Source: Candidatus Terasakiella magnetica (GTDB lineage: Bacteria; Pseudomonadota; Alphaproteobacteria; Rhodospirillales; Terasakiellaceae). From it: a stretch of 64,000 nt of DNA. The position numbers and the translations under genes are program-made. The notes beneath the pieces were generated by a model. It had not been told where the DNA came from and did no database searches. It saw nothing but the letters and a program-made list of their open reading frames with translations. Below are positions 16,148-24,762 of the stretch, piece after piece (within the stretch, counting starts at the first letter, position 1; every line of letters begins with the position of its first letter). The stretch lies in the NCBI RefSeq assembly GCF_900093605.1, contig NZ_FLYE01000012.1:1-64000 (forward strand), read 5' to 3'.

Positions 16148-17571
16148 TGCTCATCTCCCAACCATGATTTGGGCACATCATAATCTTTAAGCAAGGCTGT
16201 TACTTCTGCATCTTTATTTTTTAGGAGCTTCTTATAGCCAAAATCGCTCAAAATAATATGTTCTAGATAAATCTGCTTATATTCCAGCACACCCTTGATA
16301 TGGCGGTTCTTCTCAACCGATGTGATTTGCTGCTCTCGAACATCAAGCAACTGTTCCAACATTTTTTCATGGCCTGCTTTGTGATCTTCCAGATCACCAT
16401 GACCGAATTTCTCCATCACCAGTTCTTCACGACCGAAATGGATACGGCTATAGCCTTCCAGCATTAAAAAGATCATGTCGGTTTCAAATACACCCGCATG
16501 GCCTTTATTGCTGAGATATAAATGTTTCACCAAATGAAGCAGATAACGATGATCCTCATCAATTGCTGTACATCCGGTGCGATAAGCATCCTTAAATTCG
16601 AAATCTTCTTCAGTCACTTTATTTGGGTCTATATTGTCATCAACCTCTTCGCGTGATGCACTTGCAAACAATGCATTGAGGCTTTCTTGAGATTGAACCC
16701 CCGGCTCAGGTGCAGCTGGCTTCTTAGGTGCAGGTGCGGCTTGCGCAGCAGGTGCTTTTGCAGCTGGCTTTTGCTCAACTGGTTTTGCTTCAGTCGGTTT
16801 CGCCGCTGGTGCTTTTTTCTCAGCAGGCTTGGCTTCAACAGGTTTTTTCGGCGCAACTTTTGGCACTTCAAAACTCTCTGTTTCCCCTTTAATAACCGCT
16901 TGCAAGCGCGCCAGAAGTTTCTTGCCGAGCTCACCGCCTGTGCCACTGATTTTCTTCTCAATAACAAATTCAAGTGTACTGACATAGGCCTGTAAAACCC
17001 GAACACAATAAGCGCTGTTCAAACCGTCTTTGGCATGTTTGGCCAAAAACTTTTCAAGATGCGCACCAATAAGTGAAAACAGCGGGTAATTAAAGGTCCC
17101 GCCTTGAATTTTCACTTCATATGTAATCTCGTTTAAACGGCCTTTTTGCTCATCATTGGCTGCGCTACCTGAGGCAAAGCCGTCAACGAGACCTGCAAAT
17201 TCTTTGATAAGCTCACCAACCAAGCCTAAAAACTGGTCAGCCTGTGCATAAAGTGCCTTATTGGCTGCATCCAGAACCTTATCATCAACCAGACCTTCAC
17301 CTGTTAGGCGCACAACCTCTCTTAGAGGTTTTGTATTTGCAGGTTTATGGGATTTCAAAACATCCAACTGGCCTTTTTTCGCCTGTTTGATGCCATCTGC
17401 AATAGAAGAGGCTTCCGTCTTATAAAGATGGATTTCAGAAACCCGATCCCCTTTAAGTTTGGAATCCATTTTCGTGCAGAGTTCTGACCAAAAAGAGGAG
17501 GCTTCCTGTTGTTCCCAGAAACCTTCAAAGGACGTATTTCCGGATTGCTTCACCATTGCGATTATGAACAC
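16144..17571 (-). CDS. Long bacteriohemerythrin fusion protein
   Basis: A 475-residue protein. Residues 1–235 form an unrecognised, mainly helical domain (including GGTFNYPLFSLIGAHLEKFL); about 240–290 is a Pro/Ala/Lys linker with PAEKKAPAAKP-type repeats; then a short motif SQESLNALFAS; and the last 150 residues are a hemerythrin. The diiron ligands are all visible: His in IDEDHRYL, HFGREE, HKAGHEKM and HIILSD. It should bind O2 or NO reversibly. I use the GTG at 17571, since GGAG stands 7 nt upstream, whereas the in-frame ATG at 17556 is too far away. Coupled to the pseudo-receiver gene. Confidence 0.88.
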   Translation of the reverse strand: MFIIAMVKQSGNTSFEGFWEQQEASSFWSELCTKMDSKLKGDRVSEIHLYKTEASSIADGIKQAKKGQLDVLKSHKPANTKPLREVVRLTGEGLVDDKVLDAANKALYAQADQFLGLVGELIKEFAGLVDGFASGSAANDEQKGRLNEITYEVKIQGGTFNYPLFSLIGAHLEKFLAKHAKDGLNSAYCVRVLQAYVSTLEFVIEKKISGTGGELGKKLLARLQAVIKGETESFEVPKVAPKKPVEAKPAEKKAPAAKPTEAKPVEQKPAAKAPAAQAAPAPKKPAAPEPGVQSQESLNALFASASREEVDDNIDPNKVTEEDFEFKDAYRTGCTAIDEDHRYLLHLVKHLYLSNKGHAGVFETDMIFLMLEGYSRIHFGREELVMEKFGHGDLEDHKAGHEKMLEQLLDVREQQITSVEKNRHIKGVLEYKQIYLEHIILSDFGYKKLLKNKDAEVTALLKDYDVPKSWLGDEQ

Positions 17572-17928
17572 AGACTATCTCCAACTCGGCGTTTATTATT
17601 TTATTCTTACTTTTTAATGTAAGCGGGATTTTTGCAAATATTGATATTCAAAGCAAGGTGCTAATATTAAATACAATTTCATGGTGTGTAAGAAAATTTT
17701 CCATATCATCAATGGTATTATTTTATAATCATTTAATTGAATTATCTATAAAGTTATTCCCCTGAGGCAATACAAGGCTCTAAGAGTTTAAATTATTAAA
17801 CTTTAAATTTAAAACCTCACCTCATAATAACGGATTCGGCTAAAAATCAACTTCCTAAAACAATAGTATTTTTGCTTTAGATAAGCTACATACATAGCTA
17901 TTCATTATATAGTTGATCAGGCCCTGTT
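17572..17928. other. AT-rich intergenic region between divergent genes
   Basis: About 357 bp between the hemerythrin fusion (minus) and the DUF2202 gene (plus). It must hold both promoters. I see long A/T tracts but no convincing promoter pair, small gene or structured RNA. Confidence 0.4.
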
Positions 17929-18702
17929 ATGCAGAATGCACCTTTAAATCCATTCAGCGCTTTTCTTTGGTTTATTTTATTCCTTATGTTCATAGGCACG
18001 AGCGTCCTTCTCTATGACATGCTTTTTGGAACAAAACATTATGCAAATATGCCCGCCGAAACAGCAGCCCCGACACAACCGGGTGGAGCATTGATCAAAC
18101 CCATCATGGGCTTAAGCCAACATGAAGTAAATGATCTACGCTATAAGCGCGAAGAAGAAAAACTTGCCCATGATCTCTACCACCATTTTGCGACTAAATG
18201 GCAGGTACCTCTTTTTAAAACCGTTGTGGAAGCTGAAGTTCGCCATATCGAAGCTATAAATACTCTTTTACACAGCTATAACATCCCCGACCCCACAAAA
18301 GGCACAGCTGTTGGTGAGTTTAATTCCCCAAAATTAAACCTGATGTATAAAGACCTTGTTGCCAAAGGTGAGCAATCCCTTGAAGACGCCTATCTGGCAG
18401 CTGGCATGATTGAAGAGATTGATATTTCTGATTTGGATCGCTCGCTGACCCGTTCGGCCCAAAGCAATATTATCCTTACTTATAAAAACCTTCAGCTCGG
18501 CTCGCGCAACCATTTGCGCCGTTTTTCCAAAGCCTTACAGGAACTCGGCACCAGCTATAGTGCGCAACATATGCCCTTTAATAAAGTGGATTTCATCATC
18601 ACAAGCCCACTGGAAAGAGCTGCACCAGAGCGCAAAATGCACACAAAAGAGCCCTCTGCCAAAAAGCCAGACCTGATCGATATGATTTTTGAGATGTACT
18701 AG
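17929..18702 (+). CDS. Membrane-anchored DUF2202 (ferritin-like) protein
   Basis: A 257-residue protein with one N-terminal transmembrane segment (about 8–28) and an exported DUF2202 domain (about 60–205). The four-helix ferritin-like pattern is visible: EEEKLAHDLYHHFA, VVEAEVRHIEAINTLLHSY, MIEEIDISDLDRSL and LGSRNHLRRFSKALQ, with Glu and His residues at helix positions that suggest a metal site. The C-terminal 45 residues are variable. Homologues are mostly uncharacterised; iron handling or oxidant defence is a fold-based inference. It stands opposite the hemerythrin gene, which hints at a shared diiron/O2 theme. Confidence 0.85.
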   Translation: MQNAPLNPFSAFLWFILFLMFIGTSVLLYDMLFGTKHYANMPAETAAPTQPGGALIKPIMGLSQHEVNDLRYKREEEKLAHDLYHHFATKWQVPLFKTVVEAEVRHIEAINTLLHSYNIPDPTKGTAVGEFNSPKLNLMYKDLVAKGEQSLEDAYLAAGMIEEIDISDLDRSLTRSAQSNIILTYKNLQLGSRNHLRRFSKALQELGTSYSAQHMPFNKVDFIITSPLERAAPERKMHTKEPSAKKPDLIDMIFEMY

Positions 18703-18711
18703 GGTCAGGAC

Positions 18712-18897
18712 CTAAAATAAAGCAGGCAAGGCATTCCAGAAAAACCAATCTAAAGCACGGGTCAATACACTGATCTTGCTTGAACCTGTCGGTTTCTCCA
18801 CATGGCCTAAGGCAGGCAGCAAGCTTAGCATCAACACCAAAAAGGCGGTTTTGCGAACCGCTTTAATTTGATGACCAAGATGTGCTTTTGTCGACAT
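18712..18897 (-). CDS. Small hydrophobic protein (61 residues), uncharacterised
   Basis: A 61-residue frame with a basic N-terminus, a hydrophobic core (TAFLVLMLSLLPALG) usable as a signal or anchor, and an aromatic hydrophobic C-terminus (LDWFFWNALPALF). AGAGGG stands about 6 nt before the ATG. It is convergent with the DUF2202 gene, with only 9 bp between the stops. No family recognised. It could also be spurious, but the ribosome site and the peptide character favour a real small membrane protein. Confidence 0.5.
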   Translation of the reverse strand: MSTKAHLGHQIKAVRKTAFLVLMLSLLPALGHVEKPTGSSKISVLTRALDWFFWNALPALF

Positions 18898-18974
18898 GAA
18901 AACCCTCTTTTGATTTTCACATTCTACAGGGCAGTTATGTCCTCATCATGTCTGTTATGTAACACAATGTAACA

Positions 18975-19010
18975 AGAAAAAGGGCCGCTACCTTTTGGCA
19001 AGCGACCCTC
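18975..19010 (-). terminator. Intrinsic terminator of the BMP transporter operon
   Basis: AGGGCCGCT (18981–18989) pairs with AGCGACCCT (19001–19009) with one mismatch; on the minus strand the sequence continues CCCTTTTTC. It lies 30 bp past the substrate-binding protein stop. Confidence 0.8.
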
Positions 19011-19039
19011 TTATATTCTACATCTGATTAATAGATGGA

Positions 19040-20116
19040 TTAGTTCGGTAATTTACCGACCACACCTTCTACATACCAGTTAAAGCCAAGCATTTCGCCA
19101 TCAGACATAGTCTTGCCCGCAGCGATGCGTTCCTTGCCTTCATTATCTTTTACAGGGCCACCAAACGGGTGCAATTTACCTGCAATAATGTCAGCCTTGG
19201 CTTTCATCACACGTTCTTGGACATCTTTTGGCACATCTGCGTGGAAAGGACCAACCTGAACCATATCAACATTAAGGCCATCCCACGTATCTTGGTTGCC
19301 TTTCCAGTTGCCTGCCAAAACTTCTTCAACACGCTTCACATAATAAGGTGCCCAGTTTGTGATGGAGGCTGTTAGGTGAGATTTTGGACCAAATTTTGAG
19401 AAATCAGAGTTATAACCAATCGCGTAAACACCTGCATCTTCAGCTGCCTGAATGGTTGCCGGGCTATCTGCATGCATGGTTAGCACGTCAGATTTTTGAC
19501 CGATCAATGTATCAGCTGCTTCGCGCTCTTTACCCGGATCAAACCAAGAGTTTGTCCAGATCACGCGGACCTCTGCTTTATCATTTACCGCACGAATACC
19601 ACGGGTAAAGGCGTTAATGCCACGCACCACTTCTGGAATTGGGAAGGCTGCCACATAGCCAATAACGTTTGATTTTGTCATGGCACCTGCCACCAAACCA
19701 GTGAGGTAGCGGCTTTCATAAAAACGTGCCAGATAAGTGTTCATATTCTTGGAACGTTTATAGCCCGTTGCATGTTCAAAGGCCATTTTTGGAAAGCGTT
19801 TTGCCACTTTCAATGTGGGATTCATATAACCAAAAGACGTTGCAAAAACGGCCTTATAACCATTTTTTGCAAAATTCATGATCACACGTTCTGCATCCGG
19901 TCCTTCAGCAACGCTTTCAACAAAGCTGACTTTGATTTTATCGCCGAATTTTTCTTCAATGGCTTTGCGGCCCAGATCATGTTGATAGGTATAGCCCGCA
20001 TCCCCAATGGGAGAGACATATACAAAACCGATCTTTGTTTCTTCAGCCTGTGCTGTTACTGCACCAAAAGCCATCGCAGCAGCGCCCAATACGCCTGCTA
20101 GAAGTTTTTTTGACAT
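19040..20116 (-). CDS. BMP-family ABC transporter substrate-binding protein
   Basis: A 358-residue periplasmic binding protein with a classic signal peptide (MSKKLLAGVLGAAAMAFGAV, cleavage near AQAEE) and no lipobox Cys. The body matches the Bmp/PnrA/Med family: KIGFVYVSPIGDAGYTYQHD, VFATSFGYMNP and HADSPATIQAAEDAG. Family members bind purine nucleosides or related heterocycles. It is the last gene of the transporter operon, 65 nt after the second permease and with a good purine-rich ribosome site, and it is closed by a terminator. Confidence 0.92.
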   Translation of the reverse strand: MSKKLLAGVLGAAAMAFGAVTAQAEETKIGFVYVSPIGDAGYTYQHDLGRKAIEEKFGDKIKVSFVESVAEGPDAERVIMNFAKNGYKAVFATSFGYMNPTLKVAKRFPKMAFEHATGYKRSKNMNTYLARFYESRYLTGLVAGAMTKSNVIGYVAAFPIPEVVRGINAFTRGIRAVNDKAEVRVIWTNSWFDPGKEREAADTLIGQKSDVLTMHADSPATIQAAEDAGVYAIGYNSDFSKFGPKSHLTASITNWAPYYVKRVEEVLAGNWKGNQDTWDGLNVDMVQVGPFHADVPKDVQERVMKAKADIIAGKLHPFGGPVKDNEGKERIAAGKTMSDGEMLGFNWYVEGVVGKLPN

Positions 20117-20181
20117 TCAATCGTTCCTTTCGCCAAATGCAAAACTGTTTCTTATGTTAGCTAGTCTCATTACCAAGTCAA

Positions 20182-21117
20182 TTACCCATCTGCGCGAAAG
20201 GGTTTGCCCAAACACGCTGGCGCATTATGCCTGATCTTGCTTTCATCGCGCGAGATAAGCACCAAAACCAGAATAGTTGCGATATAGGGTAGCATATTCA
20301 TCAAATGTGCGGAGATATCCACCCCCATTGACTGCACATTTAATTGTAAAATCGTCACACCGCCAAAGAGATACGCCCCGATCAAGGCACGTCCGGGCTT
20401 CCATGTGGCAAAAACAACCAGTGCCAAGGCAATCCAGCCCCGCCCTGCTGTCATATTTTCCGCCCACATGGGTGTGTAAATCAAAGAAATATAAGCCCCC
20501 GCCAGACCACACATGCCCCCGCCAAACAAGATGGCGGCAAAACGAATGGCAATGACCGGATAGCCAATGGCGTGCGCAGCATGATGAGATTCCCCAACCG
20601 CGCGCAAGATCAAGCCCCAGCGTGACTTATTTAAAAACCAGATACAAAGCCCAACCAACACAAAGGCAAGATAGACCATAATGTCATGACCAAATAACAA
20701 CGGCCCAATCACCGGAATATCGCTTAGTCCCGCAATATGGATTGCGCTTAAGCCTTTAATGGGTGTGCCGACATATTCCAACCCGAAAAAGGCCGAAAGC
20801 CCAATACCGAAAATCGTTAAGGCCAGACCGCTGGCAACCTGATTGGTATGAAGAAAAAGAACAAGAATGGCAAACAGGCTGGAAAGGAGCGCACCGGCTA
20901 AAATCGCAGCGAGAAAACCAAGGCTGGTGCTACCCGTTGCCACCACGCAAACAAAACCCGCTACAGCCCCCACCAGCATCATGCCTTCAACACCAAGGTT
21001 AAGCACGCCAGCTTTTTCGGTAATCAATTCCCCAATGGCGGCAAAAACCAAGGGCGTTGCCCCACGTGCCACACCTAAAAGGATGGCAATGATGGTTTCA
21101 AGCTCAAAGCCGGTCAT
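20182..21117 (-). CDS. ABC transporter permease (NupQ/YufQ-like)
   Basis: A 311-residue inner-membrane permease of the branched-chain-amino-acid/sugar (BPD_transp_2) fold with about nine hydrophobic segments. The EKAGVLNLGVEGMMLVGA motif is the family hallmark and is nearly the same in nucleoside permeases such as NupQ. AGRGWIALALVVFATWKPG is the second conserved block. Its ATG overlaps the previous permease stop (ATGA). It forms the transmembrane pair with the upstream gene. Confidence 0.92.
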   Translation of the reverse strand: MTGFELETIIAILLGVARGATPLVFAAIGELITEKAGVLNLGVEGMMLVGAVAGFVCVVATGSTSLGFLAAILAGALLSSLFAILVLFLHTNQVASGLALTIFGIGLSAFFGLEYVGTPIKGLSAIHIAGLSDIPVIGPLLFGHDIMVYLAFVLVGLCIWFLNKSRWGLILRAVGESHHAAHAIGYPVIAIRFAAILFGGGMCGLAGAYISLIYTPMWAENMTAGRGWIALALVVFATWKPGRALIGAYLFGGVTILQLNVQSMGVDISAHLMNMLPYIATILVLVLISRDESKIRHNAPACLGKPFRADG

Positions 21118-22184
21118 GCCACTTTCCTTTTTAAGCCCAAAACAAAGCGATAATTGATCAACACATCACAAGCCAGCAAGAAAAACAGTAACATACCCTG
21201 AAACACACCTGTCACCGCCAAGGGCAGGCTTAATTCCATCTGCACGGTTTCCCCACCCAGATAAGATAAAGCCACCAAAAGGGCTGCACATAAAATGCCG
21301 ATGGGGTGTAAGCGCCCTAAAAAGGCAACAATAATAGCCGTAAAGCCATATCCCGGTGAGATAACCGGTTGCAGTTGCCCAATGGGGCCTGCCACTTCAA
21401 ACATTCCGGCAAGACCAGCTAAACCACCGCCAATCAACAAGCTCATCCAGACCACTTTTTTGGGACTAAAGCCCGCATAATGGGCAGCCAAAGGCGTGAG
21501 GCCGACCACTTTGACCTGAAAACCAATTAAGGTGCGCGTCATGATCACCCAGCCTAAAACCACCACGAACAAAGCGATCAACGCGCCAATATGAAGGCGT
21601 GATTCATCCACCAATAACGGCAATAGTCCCACATCGGGGAACATGCGCGATTCGGGGAAGTTAAAACCTTCTGGGTTGCGCAGCGGCCCATTGACCACAT
21701 AGCCTAAAAACAAGGCTGCCACATAAGTCAGCATCAAACTGGTCAAAATCTCATTGGCATGAAAGCGAGTTTTCAAAAAAGCCGGGATCGCCGCCCAAGC
21801 CATACCACCCAAAATGCCCGCAAAGATCATCACCACCAAAAGCCATGAACTGGTGCTTTCATGATTACTCACCGCCACAGCGCCTGCGGCAATAGCGCCC
21901 ATGGTTAATTGACCTTCTGCGCCAATATTCCACACATTGCCACGAAAGCCCACAGCCAGCCCGACCGCACATAAAGTTAAGGGCGTGGCCTTGAGCAGAA
22001 GCTCGGTCAACCCATAATTATCACTTATAGGTACAATGAAAAATAAGTATAAAGACTTTAATGGATCGTAACCCAAAAAGCCAAAAAGCAGGGCCCCTGC
22101 AATCAGCGTTAAGCCAACTGCCAAAATTGGCGCGCCATAAACCATTGTTTTTGAAGGATGAAGTCTTGGCTCAATACGGATCAT
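21114..22184 (-). CDS. ABC transporter permease (NupP/YufP-like)
   Basis: A 356-residue permease with about nine to ten transmembrane helices. NVWNIGAEGQLTMGAIAAG is the conserved cytoplasmic-loop motif of this permease class, and GLAGMFEVAGPIGQLQP and YGFTAIIVAFLGR follow as in NupP-type proteins. I place the start at ATG 22184, which overlaps the ATPase stop by ATGA and gives MIRIEPRLHPS; the open frame continues to 22205. It pairs with the next permease. Confidence 0.92.
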   Translation of the reverse strand: MIRIEPRLHPSKTMVYGAPILAVGLTLIAGALLFGFLGYDPLKSLYLFFIVPISDNYGLTELLLKATPLTLCAVGLAVGFRGNVWNIGAEGQLTMGAIAAGAVAVSNHESTSSWLLVVMIFAGILGGMAWAAIPAFLKTRFHANEILTSLMLTYVAALFLGYVVNGPLRNPEGFNFPESRMFPDVGLLPLLVDESRLHIGALIALFVVVLGWVIMTRTLIGFQVKVVGLTPLAAHYAGFSPKKVVWMSLLIGGGLAGLAGMFEVAGPIGQLQPVISPGYGFTAIIVAFLGRLHPIGILCAALLVALSYLGGETVQMELSLPLAVTGVFQGMLLFFLLACDVLINYRFVLGLKRKVA

Positions 22185-23731
22185 AAATGCGCCTCCCCCT
22201 CCCATTCATCAGACTGACCAAACAAGCCGCCCATCAACAGGCCAACTTGATCAACCGAGGTCTCATGGGTATGGGTTGGTGGAGAAAGCCGCCCGTGTGA
22301 GATCACGGCAATGCGATCGGTAATGGCAAAAAGTTCATCTAAATCTTGTGAGACCACTAAAATGGCGCAGCCCTCATCGCGCAAATCCATCAAGGCCTGA
22401 TGAATGGCAGCAGCCGCACCTGCATCCACCCCCCAAGTGGGTTGAGCAACGACCAAAAGTTTGGGCTTTTTCAAGAGCTCACGCCCGATGATGAATTTTT
22501 GCAAATTTCCACCAGAAAGCGATTTGGCCTCTGATTTTGAGCCGCCCGTGCGCACATCAAAGGCCTCAATAATTTTGCGCGCCAAAGCATGGGTTTTTGA
22601 AAAGCGCAACCAGCCCATCTGCACAAGATCAGACACCCCATGCCCAGATAGCACCGTGTTATCGGCCAGTGACATTTCCGGCACCGTGCCATGACCAAGG
22701 CGTTCTTCAGGTACAAAAGCAAGGCCGAGCTTGCGGCGTTTTTGCGGCCCTAAATGAGAAACCGACAGCCCCTCCATCAAAATGGAATCATCATTAGGGC
22801 ATAGTCGCTCCCCAGATAAGGCAGAGAGCAAATTGTTTTGCCCATTACCCGCCACACCGGCAATGCCGAAAATCTCACCGGATTTTACTTTAAAGGTCAC
22901 GTCAGCAAGGTCGGCGACAAACACATCATCAGAAGACATAGACAGGTTATTCACCACCAGACAGTCCGCCCCATCTAAAGCGCTGTCTTTTTTAGCAGGC
23001 GTTTTAATCTCTTCGCCCACCATCAATTGCGCCATGGAACGCGCACTTTCTTTTGCCGGATCACAATCGCCCACCACTTTGCCTGCGCGCAAAATCGTTG
23101 CACGATCACACAGTGCTTTAATTTCATCCAGCTTATGGGAAATATAAAGAATCGATCGTCCTTCTTCGCGCAAGCGGCGAAGGGTGACAAAAAGCTTATC
23201 CACTTCTTGCGGGGTCAAAACCGAGGTCGGCTCATCCATAATGATCAGGCTTGGGTCTTGTAAAAGACAGCGCACAATTTCCACACGCTGGCGCTCTCCC
23301 ACTGAGAGCGTATGGATGGAGCGTGCCGGATCAAGCGGTAGGCCATAATGTTCTGAAATTTCAATAATGCGCTTGGCTAAATCCTTTAGGGGACCTTTTT
23401 CATTGATGCCAAGGGCGACATTTTCCAACACGGTCATGGATTCAAACAAAGAAAAATGCTGAAAAACCATGCCGATACCCAATTTTCGCGCATGGCCCGG
23501 ATTTTCAATTAAAACGGGCTGGCCTTCCCAGATGATCTCGCCCGCATCAGGATGCATCACCCCGTAAATCATTTTCACCAATGTGGATTTACCCGCGCCA
23601 TTTTCGCCTAAAAGCGCATGGATTTCACCGGGCTCCACATCAAAATTCACATGATCATTGGCAATACATGCTGGAAAGACCTTGGTGATCCCTTCCAGCT
23701 TCAGGCGATGCGCCATGGCCTTAGGCGACAT
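22181..23731 (-). CDS. Double-domain ABC transporter ATPase (NupO/YufO-like)
   Basis: A 516-residue ATPase with two fused nucleotide-binding domains. The first has a full Walker A (GENGAGKSTLVKM), signature LSVGERQRVEI and Walker B LIIMDEPTS. The second is degenerate, with GVAGNGQNNLLSAL instead of a Walker A and VAQPTWGVD in place of Walker B DEPT, as is usual for the sugar/nucleoside-importer class. I choose ATG 23731 because GAGG lies 6 nt upstream; it overlaps the dusC end by 11 nt. It energises the two permeases that follow. Confidence 0.92.
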   Translation of the reverse strand: MSPKAMAHRLKLEGITKVFPACIANDHVNFDVEPGEIHALLGENGAGKSTLVKMIYGVMHPDAGEIIWEGQPVLIENPGHARKLGIGMVFQHFSLFESMTVLENVALGINEKGPLKDLAKRIIEISEHYGLPLDPARSIHTLSVGERQRVEIVRCLLQDPSLIIMDEPTSVLTPQEVDKLFVTLRRLREEGRSILYISHKLDEIKALCDRATILRAGKVVGDCDPAKESARSMAQLMVGEEIKTPAKKDSALDGADCLVVNNLSMSSDDVFVADLADVTFKVKSGEIFGIAGVAGNGQNNLLSALSGERLCPNDDSILMEGLSVSHLGPQKRRKLGLAFVPEERLGHGTVPEMSLADNTVLSGHGVSDLVQMGWLRFSKTHALARKIIEAFDVRTGGSKSEAKSLSGGNLQKFIIGRELLKKPKLLVVAQPTWGVDAGAAAAIHQALMDLRDEGCAILVVSQDLDELFAITDRIAVISHGRLSPPTHTHETSVDQVGLLMGGLFGQSDEWEGEAHL

Positions 23732-24674
23732 TTTGAACCTCGCCCAATTCTTCACTGACCATCTGTAAAATGACAACCGGGTCGCGCTGCTTTTTGATCT
23801 TGTCAAACATTAGCTTTGCTTCTGGGTATGTGCGACCTAGTAATTTTATCCATTGCTTCATGCGGCCTTCGCCCCATTTTGGGCGTTTCGCACCAATCAT
23901 TATTTCACAATAGATTTTCAACCAGCCAAGCATTTCCGGCCATTGGGCGAACTCACCGCCTTTAATCTCGCGGGCTAAGCTGGGCCGTGCAATAGCGCCA
24001 CGCCCGATCATAATGTCATTACAGCCACTGATCTCACGACATTTTTGCGCATCTTCAGGGGTCCATATCTCGCCATTTGCCACAACGGGGATATCAACCA
24101 CTTCTATAATGCGGGCAATCCATTCCCAATGGGCCGGTGCTTTATAGCCTTCCAGCTTGGTGCGTGCATGAACGGTGAGCTTTTCAGCCCCTGCTTCTTC
24201 AAGGCTTTGGGCATTTTCAAGGGCAAGGGACTTATCTTCAAAACCCAAGCGCATCTTGGCACTTAGTGGGCTCGCGCCATTTATGGCCTGTTTAACCCCA
24301 TGGGTGATTTCATAAAGTTTTTCAGGCCATTGCAAAAGGGCTGCACCTGCCATATGGCGGTTGACCGTCTTTGCCGGACAGCCAAAGTTCAGATCAATCC
24401 CGATGGCACCCAGCTCATGGGCAGCAAAGGCAGCATTATCTGCCATCACGTCGGCTTCCCCACCCATCAATTGCACATGAACGGGAATGCCGCTTTTGGT
24501 CAGGCTGTTATTTTCCAGCTCGGGACAATATTTCAAGAACCATTCACGCGGGGCCACCACTTGAGAAACGCGCACAAATTCGGTCACACACAGATCAAAC
24601 CCTGTGATCCGTGTCAGCATATCGCGCATATGAACATCAACAACCCCTTCCATCGGGGCCAGCGTGATCGTCAT
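23721..24674 (-). CDS. dusC: tRNA-dihydrouridine synthase, DusC type
   Basis: A 317-residue flavoenzyme that reduces uridine in tRNA to dihydrouridine. The FMN-barrel start LAPMEGVVDVHMRDML, the catalytic Cys in NFGCPAKTVN, the phosphate-binding VHARTKLEGYKAPAHWEW and VVANGEIW, and MIGRGAIARP follow the DusC pattern rather than DusA or DusB. It overlaps the transporter ATPase gene by 11 nt, so a nucleoside importer and a tRNA modification gene share a transcript, possibly by chance of packing. Confidence 0.92.
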   Translation of the reverse strand: MTITLAPMEGVVDVHMRDMLTRITGFDLCVTEFVRVSQVVAPREWFLKYCPELENNSLTKSGIPVHVQLMGGEADVMADNAAFAAHELGAIGIDLNFGCPAKTVNRHMAGAALLQWPEKLYEITHGVKQAINGASPLSAKMRLGFEDKSLALENAQSLEEAGAEKLTVHARTKLEGYKAPAHWEWIARIIEVVDIPVVANGEIWTPEDAQKCREISGCNDIMIGRGAIARPSLAREIKGGEFAQWPEMLGWLKIYCEIMIGAKRPKWGEGRMKQWIKLLGRTYPEAKLMFDKIKKQRDPVVILQMVSEELGEVQNVA

Positions 24675-24762
24675 GGTGCCGCTTCAATCCTTGACCAATT
24701 GGTAAAAAAACCTTTTAGCAAAAGTGACTGCTTTTGTCTTTAGTTAAAAAAACACGCTGTTT

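Noticed and set aside
16680-16870. DNA tandem repeat
   Set aside because: The repeated look comes from a Pro/Ala/Lys-rich linker in the hemerythrin fusion; unit length and sequence vary too much for a tandem repeat.
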